Of a stretch of 22,904 nucleotides of DNA, positions 16,301 through 22,028 are shown piece by piece; position 1 is the first letter of the stretch, and every line of letters begins with the position of its first letter. A model generated the notes under the pieces. The model saw only the letters and a program-made list of their open reading frames with translations, did no database searches and had not been told where the DNA came from. The DNA comes from JBCAWW01 sp039024315 (GTDB lineage Bacteria; Bacteroidota; Bacteroidia; J057): positions 1-22,904 of the forward strand of contig JBCCQN010000131.1 of NCBI GenBank assembly GCA_039024315.1. The letters are read 5' to 3'. The position numbers and the translations under genes are program-made.

Positions 16301-16562
16301 TGAATCCATCAAGTGGCAAGTTCGAGTGGGGATCCATACTGGCCCAATCACCGCAGGGGTAATTGGAAAAAAGAAATTTTCTTATGATCTCTTCGGTGAT
16401 ACGATCAATATCGCAGCGCGAATGGAATCAGCCAGTGAAGCTGGTAAAATCAACGTCTCAGCCTATACCTACGATTTGATCAAGGATACTTTTCCTAGTA
16501 CCTATCGTGGGAAAATCGATGCCAAAGGTAAGGGAGAACTTGACATGTATTTTGTGAATTAG
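13395..16562 (+). CDS. Transmembrane sensor: Reg_prop propeller, Y_Y_Y domain and class III nucleotidyl cyclase
   Basis: This 1055-residue receptor has its signal peptide ending near residue 31 (IYA). It is followed by many Reg_prop blades, visible as repeats such as GMIWIATRNGLSRFDG, GNLWISF, KQTLWVGN, GNFWVGTGSTGLYQ and GTIWIGTDWNGLWSYN. A Y_Y_Y domain occupies about 716-797, one membrane helix about 804-823, a coiled linker about 825-855, and the cyclase domain about 880-1055. Metal aspartates D889 and D933 and the transition-state pair N1005 and R1009 are present, so it should be active. At the purine-selecting sites it has Q929, where adenylyl cyclases have lysine and guanylyl cyclases glutamate, and D998 as in adenylyl cyclases. 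Ligand binding in the periplasm would set cytoplasmic cyclic nucleotide levels. The usual partner of this sensor module is a histidine kinase. The ATG at 13395 is chosen because the signal peptide begins there. Confidence 0.85.
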   Translation: MKSSTYSLLDLFSCPLIVTLVFVLDLTTIYAQDAGLGIESFNVNDGICDTRVNSIVQGPSGMIWIATRNGLSRFDGHSFKNYRHNPNDSTSIPHNKLETLMWDSQGNLWISFAEGGDTGISLCKFSPVTEIFTPVDIRPKEREIDPNLIISSMLETHDGYLWFGFWGKETTLARLDPKSKELRYFFHEPNDPNSLSEGAIFALYEDRKQTLWVGNGASWIPEKRGGLHQYHPDKENFTRYTEDLNNPQALQDFSVMSMFEDSKGNFWVGTGSTGLYQMDRSAGTFQHYPVNLNIADSLSGLPPIIESIHEDIYGRLWFGAMEYNTSLVIWDPVTKQKWQYKSDILKAAKLLEDNFGNIWTGAGTTAGLYKISPFPLIHEVLLDLNKPSQDIQGNMLLAFTNSFDNQFWIATEKGIHLFDPQTRKNKAFFPLVDPPQSPELYHFLNQVDLNSLWYRTPNKLFKIDLQNPESSLKQPLIEFDTAASFVFLNFQDELIQYQPIGENQWNITKLDKKKGTLPKIGGTIFSKDGLAYLWEDRNEKVWVAGPKKLTILSSNLSDTLKVFPLSASRFWESSDGTIWIGTDWNGLWSYNPDNDSLTQYENEQGLMGSSIFGLWGDEQDNLWIITNAGFSYYNAETLNIVNFPIEQYPAYSLIIPNPIAIREDQNGSPYYIVQNRLIRLNTRVKDLPIIPPKITLCEIRSKKTSEPLLYQNTSSLSFPYDQNDLSIEYVGIHSTDPTNNTYAYWLEGSDKDWVDARTAREARFNNLDPGNYTFRVKCKSSQGSWSEEASIFIEILPPWWQTWWAYSLYVFTGVGLIFSFIRWRTTSLRRKQELLRKRVFEQTQEIRAEQQRAEDLLLNILPPSVARELKENGKTQLVFFEEVSILFTDFKGFTNIVASIPGRKLVQELDEIFQAYDDIIEEVGLEKIQTVGDAYLAACGVPDPDPDHANKCVTAAKKITEYLEKRNQTESIKWQVRVGIHTGPITAGVIGKKKFSYDLFGDTINIAARMESASEAGKINVSAYTYDLIKDTFPSTYRGKIDAKGKGELDMYFVN

Positions 16563-16582
16563 TTGGCTAAGTTGAAGTCTTA

Positions 16583-16608
16583 AAGGCTAAATTCGTTGTT
16601 TAGGCCTT
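16583..16608. terminator. Possible bidirectional terminator between convergent genes
   Basis: AAGGCTAAA (16583-16591) pairs with TTTAGGCCTT (16599-16608) with one bulged base and a 7-base loop. It lies between the cyclase stop and the stop of the opposing DUF5655 gene, which it overlaps. There is no strong T tract, so confidence is low. Confidence 0.35.
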
Positions 16609-17013
16609 AGGCCGCGCCCAATCATAACCCTTGCGCACCCAGCGCAACAATTCAGGCGTGATGTCTTCTACTTTATTGATGCGGATATGGTAATTGTATT
16701 TCCTGCCGTACTGCCCTTTTTTGTGGAAGATCTTGTCTTCAAATGACTCGTTGTGATAAAAGGACAGATCTAATACTTTGCTCATGGGACGAGCGATCAA
16801 AAATGCTTTGCCAACCGAAAAGACAATGGCTTTTTTGGCCGCGCCCACATTCACATCTGGCCAGTCGTAAACGGCAATCAACAATTGGTCAAAAGCTAGG
16901 AGAAGATTCTCTGGTTTGCCCACAAACAAATCATCGATCGTCACATTGGTGCAAAAATGCGATTGATGGGGCGAGCCAAATACTCGTTCACATTTGGGGC
17001 AAGTCCAAGCCAT
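16600..17013 (-). CDS. DUF5655 domain protein with N-terminal zinc-ribbon
   Basis: This is a 137-residue soluble protein. Residues 5-21 (CPKCERVF, then HQSHFC) supply C5, C8, H19 and C21 as a likely single zinc site. The remainder, with AAKKAIVFSVGKAFLIARP, KVLDLSFYH and the C-terminal YNYHIRINKVEDITPELLRWVRKGYDWA, fits DUF5655, a small alpha/beta domain of unknown function often met as a single-domain protein. It starts 8 bases after the stop of the upstream minus-strand gene, so the two are probably cotranscribed. Nothing in the context suggests a pathway. The family call is reasonable from the motif pattern; a distant relation to YdhG/YjbR-like domains is possible. Confidence 0.65.
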   Translation of the reverse strand: MAWTCPKCERVFGSPHQSHFCTNVTIDDLFVGKPENLLLAFDQLLIAVYDWPDVNVGAAKKAIVFSVGKAFLIARPMSKVLDLSFYHNESFEDKIFHKKGQYGRKYNYHIRINKVEDITPELLRWVRKGYDWARPKA

Positions 17014-17021
17014 GATGCTGA

Positions 17022-17699
17022 TTACTTATCTATTTCTTTAACCACCTGCCTGATAAAAGTGTTTCCATCATACAAATACAAACCTTCTTTCAATTTCGGA
17101 TGACAATTCGGATCCACTCGACTTTCTAAGCTATCTCTTCTATCTATTGGCGGTCCCTTGTCCCAGATCTCTGCGGCTAGGATTTCGATTTTGTCAATGA
17201 AGATACTGTCTCCACAGAGGCTATAACTTGTGCGATAATGACAGTTCCAGATACCTTCGTATTCCAAGCCACTCCCGCTACCAGATACATGCCAATAGGG
17301 GGCAAAAGAAAAGACTACTTCTGCTTTTAGGAGATCAATTACTACCACTTCCTCAATCGTGTTACCCTTACTACTCGCTCCCCAAGCGGCTTCAGATAAT
17401 TTATGGCGGATATTTAAGTAGATAAAGGCGTTGGAGGAGGCCTGCTCCGCAGAACGCCAAACTCGTACTTTATCTATTTCAGAGCCATTAATGCTGGAGA
17501 CCAACACATTGATTTGCGCCCCTTCTAATAAAAGTATACAGTAAAGGTCTTTGCCCACTTGGAAAATGTTATAGCCATACATTCCCTGATTGTGCATCCA
17601 AGTCGTGTCTAATTCGTTTTGCACCACTTCATTCATGAGACTCTGCCCCACAACTGAGATGCTAGGTACCAAAAGCAGTAAACTTAAATAGTATCGCAT
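17022..17699 (-). CDS. Secreted protein of unknown function
   Basis: This 225-residue protein has a clear Sec signal peptide (MRYYLSLLLLVPSISVVGQS, cleavage probably near residue 19). The mature part is mixed charged and beta-rich and I do not recognise a domain. Segments such as DLYCILLLEGAQINVLVSSINGSEI and PKLKEGLYLYDGNTF suggest a beta-sandwich-like envelope protein. It lies 8 bases upstream of the DUF5655 gene on the same strand and its start lies beside repeat element B. One hairpin repeat (17442-17458) falls in its frame and encodes WRSAEQ. The ATG at 17699 is preferred because the signal peptide begins there. Confidence 0.6.
   Translation of the reverse strand: MRYYLSLLLLVPSISVVGQSLMNEVVQNELDTTWMHNQGMYGYNIFQVGKDLYCILLLEGAQINVLVSSINGSEIDKVRVWRSAEQASSNAFIYLNIRHKLSEAAWGASSKGNTIEEVVVIDLLKAEVVFSFAPYWHVSGSGSGLEYEGIWNCHYRTSYSLCGDSIFIDKIEILAAEIWDKGPPIDRRDSLESRVDPNCHPKLKEGLYLYDGNTFIRQVVKEIDK
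17442..17458. repeat. Single hairpin repeat inside the secreted protein gene
   Basis: CTGC-TCC-GCAG is followed by AACGCC, one base off the usual AACGCT. The other strand has a GGA loop, again GNA. Element B lies about 260 bases away. Confidence 0.55.
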
Positions 17700-17712
17700 T
17701 CTTTTTGTGTTT

Positions 17713-17822
17713 TTTACCGCTGCACGGAACGCTCATCTCTTAGGTCGGCACACCTGCACGCCCCTACCCATCTGCTCGTCGGTGTCATGCCACACAGCAT
17801 AAGCGTTCTGCGAAGCAGTAAT
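17713..17822. repeat. REPIN/MITE-like intergenic element B
   Basis: The left end has CCGC-TGC-ACGG (17717-17727) followed by AACGCTCAT; its stem has one G-T wobble on one strand. The right end has AAGCGTT (17801-17807) followed by CTGC-GAA-GCAG (17808-17818). The ends are inverted copies of the same hairpin unit as in element A. The core at 17753-17782 (CCTGCACGCC, CCTACCCAT, CTCGTCG) resembles 7360-7392 of element A, but B is about 75 bases shorter and lacks A's second internal dyad. It sits between two divergent genes and may affect their promoters. No protein is encoded. Confidence 0.7.
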
Positions 17823-17977
17823 CCCAAGTGAGCAAAGCTATAATAAGTACGACTGAGTCCTCACAATCAGTATAAGGCTAGGAACAGCTAGCCCATACTA
17901 TTGTAATTTTTTTGCTTGACTGTTTACCTTTTCCTTTTTAGCAAGACTAATAAGAAAATCACACAAAATTTGCAGAT

Positions 17978-18514
17978 ATGCGCACTTTTTCAATTCTCAC
18001 TATTCTTGCCTCTTTGTTCGTTTTCACTTCTTGCGTCGATTTAGGCGAAAAATTTGAATTTGATTTCATCCTCAAATATGCCAGCATAGATTTCACTACT
18101 CCTGCAGTCGCAGAAGCCGGCGAAGTCGTTTTAGGAGAACTAAACGTACAATCCGAATTAAGCAACTTACTCAAAGACCAAGACGCTAGCATTGACCGCT
18201 TACTCAGCTTGACCCCTAAGCGATTTTATTTAGAGATTTTGGATTCTCAGAGCTTGAGTTTTGACCCTGTCGAAAGCTTATCGGTCTATATCAGTGCGCC
18301 TGGCCAGAGTGAATTCCTACTGGCTAGTTTAGACCCAGTTGGTGATGGATTTCAACAATGGGTCGAGCTGGAAATAGTAGATAAGCCCGAAATGCAGTCC
18401 TACCTAGAAGGTGGTGAATTTAGTGTTCGTTTGGTCGGCGTATTTTCAGAGCCGGTAGCAGAAGATATCAATTTTAGGGCTGCTTTTGAACTAAATGGCA
18501 GAGCTCATCAGTAA
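17978..18514 (+). CDS. Lipoprotein of unknown function
   Basis: This 178-residue protein begins with a lipoprotein signal peptide whose lipobox (FTSC) sets the anchor cysteine at residue 19. The mature protein is acidic with alternating polar and hydrophobic residues, for example KRFYLEILDSQSLSFDPVESLSVYISAPGQ and FSVRLVGVFSEP. This suggests a beta-sandwich, but no named family is recognised. It stands alone between element B and a strong terminator, so it is probably a single-gene transcript. It is likely exposed at the outer membrane or periplasmic face. Confidence 0.68.
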   Translation: MRTFSILTILASLFVFTSCVDLGEKFEFDFILKYASIDFTTPAVAEAGEVVLGELNVQSELSNLLKDQDASIDRLLSLTPKRFYLEILDSQSLSFDPVESLSVYISAPGQSEFLLASLDPVGDGFQQWVELEIVDKPEMQSYLEGGEFSVRLVGVFSEPVAEDINFRAAFELNGRAHQ

Positions 18515-18549
18515 TAGTTGACATTGTTTAGTATAGTTTGGAAAACGGT

Positions 18550-18593
18550 AGCGCCGTCATCTCTAAGGCTTGTAGAGAGGCGGCGCTCTTTTT
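18550..18593 (+). terminator. Rho-independent terminator after the lipoprotein gene
   Basis: AGCGCCG (18550-18556) pairs with CGGCGCT (18581-18587), and an inner CTCTA pairs with TAGAG (18561-18565 and 18573-18577). The stem is followed by CTTTTT. This is the clearest terminator in the window. Confidence 0.8.
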
Positions 18594-18679
18594 GCTATCG
18601 GCTTAGTCCGTTTTTCTTCCTTGCATAGGAGAGTAATTCGATTTTGGATTTAGAGGTTCTCCATTTTTTTTACCTACCC

Positions 18680-18696
18680 CTGACAGATACTGTCAG
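18680..18696. promoter_or_regulatory. WYL regulator operator, copy 1 (autoregulatory)
   Basis: CTGACAG and CTGTCAG form a perfect 7-base dyad around ATA, ending 30 bases before the regulator ATG. The same TGACA(N5)TGTCA pattern recurs at 19420-19434, before the next gene. TGACAG-type dyads are typical next to YafY-like WYL regulators, so this is most likely the regulator's own operator. Confidence 0.75.
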
Positions 18697-18701
18697 AGTC
18701 T

Positions 18702-18718
18702 ATGCTTATATTAAGCAT
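18702..18718. promoter_or_regulatory. Second palindrome before the WYL regulator gene
   Basis: ATGCTTA and TAAGCAT form a perfect 7-base dyad around TAT, 5 bases after operator 1 and 8 bases before the ATG. It has no counterpart before the SnoaL-like gene. It may overlap the promoter -7 element or form a small hairpin in the 5' leader. Confidence 0.35.
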
Positions 18719-18726
18719 CAAAAATC

Positions 18727-19422
18727 ATGAATCACCTTTCACGCCTCCTTTCCATTTTGACTATTTTGAAGTCAAAGCGACTAGTTACTGGGACAGAACT
18801 GGCGCGAAAGTTTGAGGTGAGCCTGCGGACGATCTATCGCGATATCAAGAAGTTAGAGGATTCGGGGGTGCCGATTATGACCATTGAGGGGAAAGGCTAT
18901 GCGATTATGGATGGTTATACGGTGGCGCCGGTGATGTTCAATGAAATGGAAGTCAATGCTTTGGTAACCGCCGAAAAGCTCATTGCCAAGACCAATGATG
19001 ATTCCTTGATCGAGCATTTTCAAGAAACCTTGGCTAAGATTAAGTCCGTCTTTGTCGGTACCCTGCAAGAACAAGGCGAGTTGCTCGACAGTAAAATGCT
19101 GATCTTGAAACGCCGAGCCGATGAACATAAGTCCGCTTCACTCTCCTACATCCAAATGGCCATCATCAATTTCAAGCTCATTGAGATTAGTTATCAAGCG
19201 CCGGAAAAGGAAATGACCTATCGTAAGGTGGAGCCCTTAGCGATTTATTCTTTTAATGAAAAATGGATCGTGATTGGCTGGTGTCGATTGAGGAATGATT
19301 ATCGCTCCTTTCGCCTCGATAGAATTCAACATTTTCGGATCTTGGAAGAGACCTTTGCGGACAGAAACTTTGACTTAGGTAAATTTTTTGTGGCCTGCGA
19401 AGAAATAGAATTTAACCCCTGA
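18727..19422 (+). CDS. YafY-like HTH/WYL transcriptional regulator
   Basis: This 231-residue protein has an N-terminal DeoR-like winged helix-turn-helix. LVTGTELARKFEVSLRTIYRDIKKLEDSGVP is the recognition region, and the wing follows at IEGKGYAI. The WYL domain spans about 135-210, with ISYQAPEKEMTYRKVEPLAIYSFNEKWIVIGWCRLRNDYRSFRLDRI; the namesake W-Y-L triplet is here W-I-V. WYL domains bind small ligands or nucleic acid and control the attached helix-turn-helix. The stop codon TGA (19420-19422) is the first half of operator copy 2. With operator copy 1 just upstream of the gene, the protein probably represses itself and the downstream SnoaL-like gene. The signal is not evident. Confidence 0.87.
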   Translation: MNHLSRLLSILTILKSKRLVTGTELARKFEVSLRTIYRDIKKLEDSGVPIMTIEGKGYAIMDGYTVAPVMFNEMEVNALVTAEKLIAKTNDDSLIEHFQETLAKIKSVFVGTLQEQGELLDSKMLILKRRADEHKSASLSYIQMAIINFKLIEISYQAPEKEMTYRKVEPLAIYSFNEKWIVIGWCRLRNDYRSFRLDRIQHFRILEETFADRNFDLGKFFVACEEIEFNP

Positions 19423-19434
19423 CATATTCTGTCA
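19420..19434. promoter_or_regulatory. WYL regulator operator, copy 2, before the SnoaL-like gene
   Basis: TGACA, TATTC, TGTCA matches operator copy 1 at 12 of 15 bases. Its first three bases are the stop codon of the regulator gene. It lies 11 bases upstream of the TATATTTG promoter element, overlapping the expected upstream promoter contact, a position that fits repression. Confidence 0.72.
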
Positions 19435-19445
19435 TAAGCCCCTTT

Positions 19446-19453
19446 TATATTTG
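19446..19453 (+). promoter_or_regulatory. Bacteroidota-type -7 promoter element for the SnoaL-like gene
   Basis: TATATTTG matches the Bacteroidota -7 consensus TAnnTTTG exactly. It lies 36 bases before the ATG at 19489 and just downstream of operator copy 2. The -33 half is not clear and would be covered by the operator. Confidence 0.55.
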
Positions 19454-19488
19454 AAGGGTAAATAAAAAATCACTTAAAAATTTTACTT

Positions 19489-19857
19489 ATGACAACACAA
19501 GAGATCGCAAACCAATGGGCCCATTATTGTAGCACGGGTCAGTCTGCAAAAGCTTACCAAGAGCTATATCACCAAGATTGTATTAGTGTAGAGGTACCTG
19601 GCGTACAGGGCTATCCTGAAAGAGTCGAAGGGATGCCTGCTATCATGGCCAAAGGCAAGCAATGGGGCGATATGATCGAAAGCTTTCACAGCATGGAAAT
19701 CGAAGGTCCAATTGTCGCTGGCAATTTTTTTACCGCGACGATGAAAATGGATCTCACTATGAAAGGGCAAGCGAGAAGGGTCGATGAAGAAGTAGGCGTC
19801 TATCGAGTAGAAGAAGGTAAAATCGTGCATGAGCAATTCTTTTACTCACTCAGCTAA
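19489..19857 (+). CDS. SnoaL-like NTF2-fold protein
   Basis: This 122-residue protein has the cone-shaped NTF2-like fold pattern. An N-terminal helix (EIANQWAHYCSTGQSAKAYQELY) is followed by CISVEVPGVQGYPERVEGMPAIMAKGKQW, then strands ending in VDEEVGVYRVEEGKIVHEQFFY. This fits the SnoaL-like families, which hold small-molecule isomerases, hydrolases and many proteins of unknown activity. It has its own promoter and lies behind a WYL operator, so it is probably the main regulated target of the adjacent regulator. The substrate cannot be told from sequence. The ATG at 19489 gives the usual family length. Confidence 0.75.
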   Translation: MTTQEIANQWAHYCSTGQSAKAYQELYHQDCISVEVPGVQGYPERVEGMPAIMAKGKQWGDMIESFHSMEIEGPIVAGNFFTATMKMDLTMKGQARRVDEEVGVYRVEEGKIVHEQFFYSLS

Positions 19858-19865
19858 ATGATTGT

Positions 19866-19896
19866 GGCCCAGAAGCTTAATATTAGCATCTGGGCC
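19866..19896. terminator. Strong hairpin between the SnoaL-like and TfoX-N genes
   Basis: GGCCCAGA (19866-19873) pairs perfectly with TCTGGGCC (19889-19896), and an inner GCT/AGC extends the stem past an A-A mismatch. No long T tract follows, so it may be an intercistronic processing or attenuation hairpin rather than a full terminator. Confidence 0.5.
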
Positions 19897-19917
19897 TGAT
19901 TGATTAAAACAAACGGC

Positions 19918-20253
19918 ATGCAAGCACTACTAATCGAAAGACTTCGAGACGTCCTCCTGCTAAAAGGGATAGTTTGGGAGGAGAAAAAAATGATGGGAGG
20001 TATCACCTTTATGGTGGATGGAAAAATGTGTTTTGGGACTTTAAAAGGTGGCTTGCTCTGCCGCATCAGTCCTGAGGAGAGAGAGGCATTGCTCAAACAA
20101 AATGGCGCTGAGATCATCCACCAAGGAGGGCGCGAAATGAAGGGATATGTCCACGTCCAAAGCTATGGATTAGAGACGGCGCATGAGTTAAATTTTTGGG
20201 TAGATAAGTGCCTTGAGTTCAATCCATTGGCTAAGGCTAAGAAAAAAAAGTAG
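19918..20253 (+). CDS. TfoX N-terminal domain family protein
   Basis: This 111-residue protein matches the TfoX_N domain (PF04993). The family features seen are a starting helix (LLIERLRDVLL), then EEKKMMGGITFMVDGKMCFGTLKGGLLCRISPEE, and a C-terminal helix with FWVDKCLEF followed by a lysine-rich tail. In gamma-proteobacteria TfoX regulates competence, but stand-alone TfoX_N proteins in Bacteroidota have no settled role, so no competence function is claimed. It follows the SnoaL-like gene after a strong hairpin and may be cotranscribed with it. The ATG at 19918 is preferred to a TTG at 19900. Confidence 0.75.
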   Translation: MQALLIERLRDVLLLKGIVWEEKKMMGGITFMVDGKMCFGTLKGGLLCRISPEEREALLKQNGAEIIHQGGREMKGYVHVQSYGLETAHELNFWVDKCLEFNPLAKAKKKK

Positions 20254-20262
20254 GTTTTTGTC

Positions 20263-20392
20263 TACTGCTTCGCAGAACGCATGTTTCATTGTTTGAAGGG
20301 TTGAGTTGTTGAATTATTGAATCTCTTATCTATTCAGTCCTTCAGTAATTCAACCCTTCAACCATTGATAAGCGTTCCGCGCAGCGGTAAAC
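20263..20392. repeat. REPIN/MITE-like intergenic element C
   Basis: The left end has CTGC-TTC-GCAG (20265-20275) followed by AACGCATG. The right end has AAGCGTT followed by CCGC-GCA-GCGG (20377-20387) and TAAAC. The core differs from elements A and B: TTGAAGGGTTGA (20293-20304) pairs with TCAACCCTTCAA (20350-20361) to make a long hairpin. It sits between the convergent 3' ends of the TfoX-N and SusD genes. The same hairpin ends with an unrelated core suggest the ends define mobility. Confidence 0.72.
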
Positions 20393-20400
20393 CCAAAAAT

Positions 20401-20429
20401 AAAGCCGCCCCAACCAGTGAGACGGCTTT
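20401..20429 (-). terminator. Rho-independent terminator after SusD
   Basis: Read on the minus strand, AAAGCCG pairs with CGGCTTT (20423-20429 with 20401-20407) and is followed by ATTTTTGG. It lies 20 bases past the SusD stop and should end the SusC-SusD transcript. Confidence 0.7.
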
Positions 20430-20448
20430 CCTATTGACAATTACGAGA

Positions 20449-22017
20449 CTACTGTAATAACCACATGACGGCATTGATGTTGTCATCGCCACCGATACGG
20501 TCCACGGCTGCTTTCCAATTATCCCCATTGAGCGCTTGCTCAGCAGCTGGATAATTAAATCGTAACGGAACTTGATTGTTGTTGACATTGTCTGGACCTG
20601 GAGTGATTTCTGGTAAGCCAGTGCGACGCCAATCAAAGTAGGCTTCTATACCACTAACAAAAAGAGAAATCCACTTTTGAGTAGCGATTTGCTCAAGCGC
20701 AGTATCGTTGTCATTTGATAGTACTACACTCGACTGGGTGTAATAACTATCAGCAGCTTCGATCCCGTACATCTCAAAAGCAGCTTCGATCCCGGCTTGG
20801 TAGAAATCCGCCGCGTTGCCGTTGATGTAATCCTTCTGAGCCGCCTCAGCAAGAATAAACATCAATTCCGGATAGTGCATAAAATGCATACTCACTCCAT
20901 CAGGCAACTCGCGGAGGATTTCTCCGAGTCGAGATTGGTTTTGGCGGCTGCCATTATAATTAATTGCGTTACCCTCTGAGAGGCCATTTGGCAGGCCTTT
21001 GAATAAGGGATAATATTGCTGAATACCCATCGGGTCAGCCGCATAAACTGTCGTAAAGAAATCTCGGAATGCCGTGCGATTGGTACCAGAACCCTTTGTG
21101 ATCGCGTCTAAATCCACTGGATCAAAGTAGAAAGCTAAGCTGTCTGGGTTGCCGATCGGACGGTAGAAGACAAAAAGACGAGGGTCATTGATCGCCTTCA
21201 TGCGTTCTTCGGCCTTTTGACTCAAGCGATGCTCATCAAATCCACCGACACGACCCGTATGCTGAAAATATTGGTTGGGTGCGGTAGTGAGGTAGGGTAC
21301 AGAGGCGCCGTCTTCGTTACTTTCAAAGTGAATACCACTACTAACAATCGCTTGAATGGCTGGGCCAATGGAAGCACCACTACGTTTCTTTTCGAGACGC
21401 ATGAGGTAGCGGATACGGAGAGAGTTAGCAAACTTACGCCACTTCAATAAGTCCCCACTAAATAGTGGATCACCATCGATTGAACCGCCTTGAGCTAATA
21501 AGCCTTCAGCCGTTTCCAGCTCGCTCAAAATGGTGTTATAAACGTCTTCTTGAGCATCATAAGCAGGCGTGAAATTGTCATCCTTAGCCTTATTGGCTTG
21601 AGAATAGGGAACATCACCAAAGAAATCTGCCAAGGTAGCGCCCATCCAAGCTTTCATAATCATGGCTACGCCTTTGAAAGCGGTGTTACCACTCTCATCC
21701 GCGATGATCATTAGGTTGTCTGCATCGCGGATACCGCGGTACATATCATTCCAGACACCGTCTTGACCGCCCCAACCCATTTGGTCGAAGGTGGTAAAGT
21801 TGTTGACGGCGCTGATTTGCATAGCAGTGTTACCTTCTTCCCAACCCAAACGGCCTAGGCGTTGAGCAGGATTGATGATGATGGTAGGGAGCAAAAGCCC
21901 TCCGGTTACATTTTCGGGTGCGTTGGGGTTGGAGTTGATTTCTCCAAAGTCCTGCGTACAGGCTTGCATCAATAGCAAAGCCAACAGGAATAATGATGAT
22001 TTATATAAGCTTTTCAT
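20449..22017 (-). CDS. SusD/RagB-like outer membrane nutrient-binding lipoprotein
   Basis: This 522-residue protein begins with a lipoprotein signal ending in LMQAC, giving the anchor cysteine at residue 20. It then reads TQDFGEINSNPNAPENV, the typical start of the SusD-like_2 group. Further family signs are MKAWMGATLADFFGDVPYSQA, RKFANSLRIRYLMR, FILAEAAQKDYINGNAADFYQAGIEAAFEMYG and EQIATQKWISLFVSGIEAYFDWRRTGLPEI. SusD proteins sit on the cell surface over a SusC channel and capture oligosaccharides, peptides or other nutrients. The paired SusC gene lies 11 bases upstream. No enzymes or regulators lie alongside within the window, so the substrate is unknown. Confidence 0.92.
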   Translation of the reverse strand: MKSLYKSSLFLLALLLMQACTQDFGEINSNPNAPENVTGGLLLPTIIINPAQRLGRLGWEEGNTAMQISAVNNFTTFDQMGWGGQDGVWNDMYRGIRDADNLMIIADESGNTAFKGVAMIMKAWMGATLADFFGDVPYSQANKAKDDNFTPAYDAQEDVYNTILSELETAEGLLAQGGSIDGDPLFSGDLLKWRKFANSLRIRYLMRLEKKRSGASIGPAIQAIVSSGIHFESNEDGASVPYLTTAPNQYFQHTGRVGGFDEHRLSQKAEERMKAINDPRLFVFYRPIGNPDSLAFYFDPVDLDAITKGSGTNRTAFRDFFTTVYAADPMGIQQYYPLFKGLPNGLSEGNAINYNGSRQNQSRLGEILRELPDGVSMHFMHYPELMFILAEAAQKDYINGNAADFYQAGIEAAFEMYGIEAADSYYTQSSVVLSNDNDTALEQIATQKWISLFVSGIEAYFDWRRTGLPEITPGPDNVNNNQVPLRFNYPAAEQALNGDNWKAAVDRIGGDDNINAVMWLLQ

Positions 22018-22028
22018 TACGTACTTAA

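Noticed and set aside
19918..20253. TfoX-N protein plus dispersed repeats taken as a DNA uptake system with uptake sequences
   Set aside because: Uptake sequences are fixed short words; here the stem sequence varies while pairing is kept. No competence genes are present and a lone TfoX_N domain is not evidence of competence.
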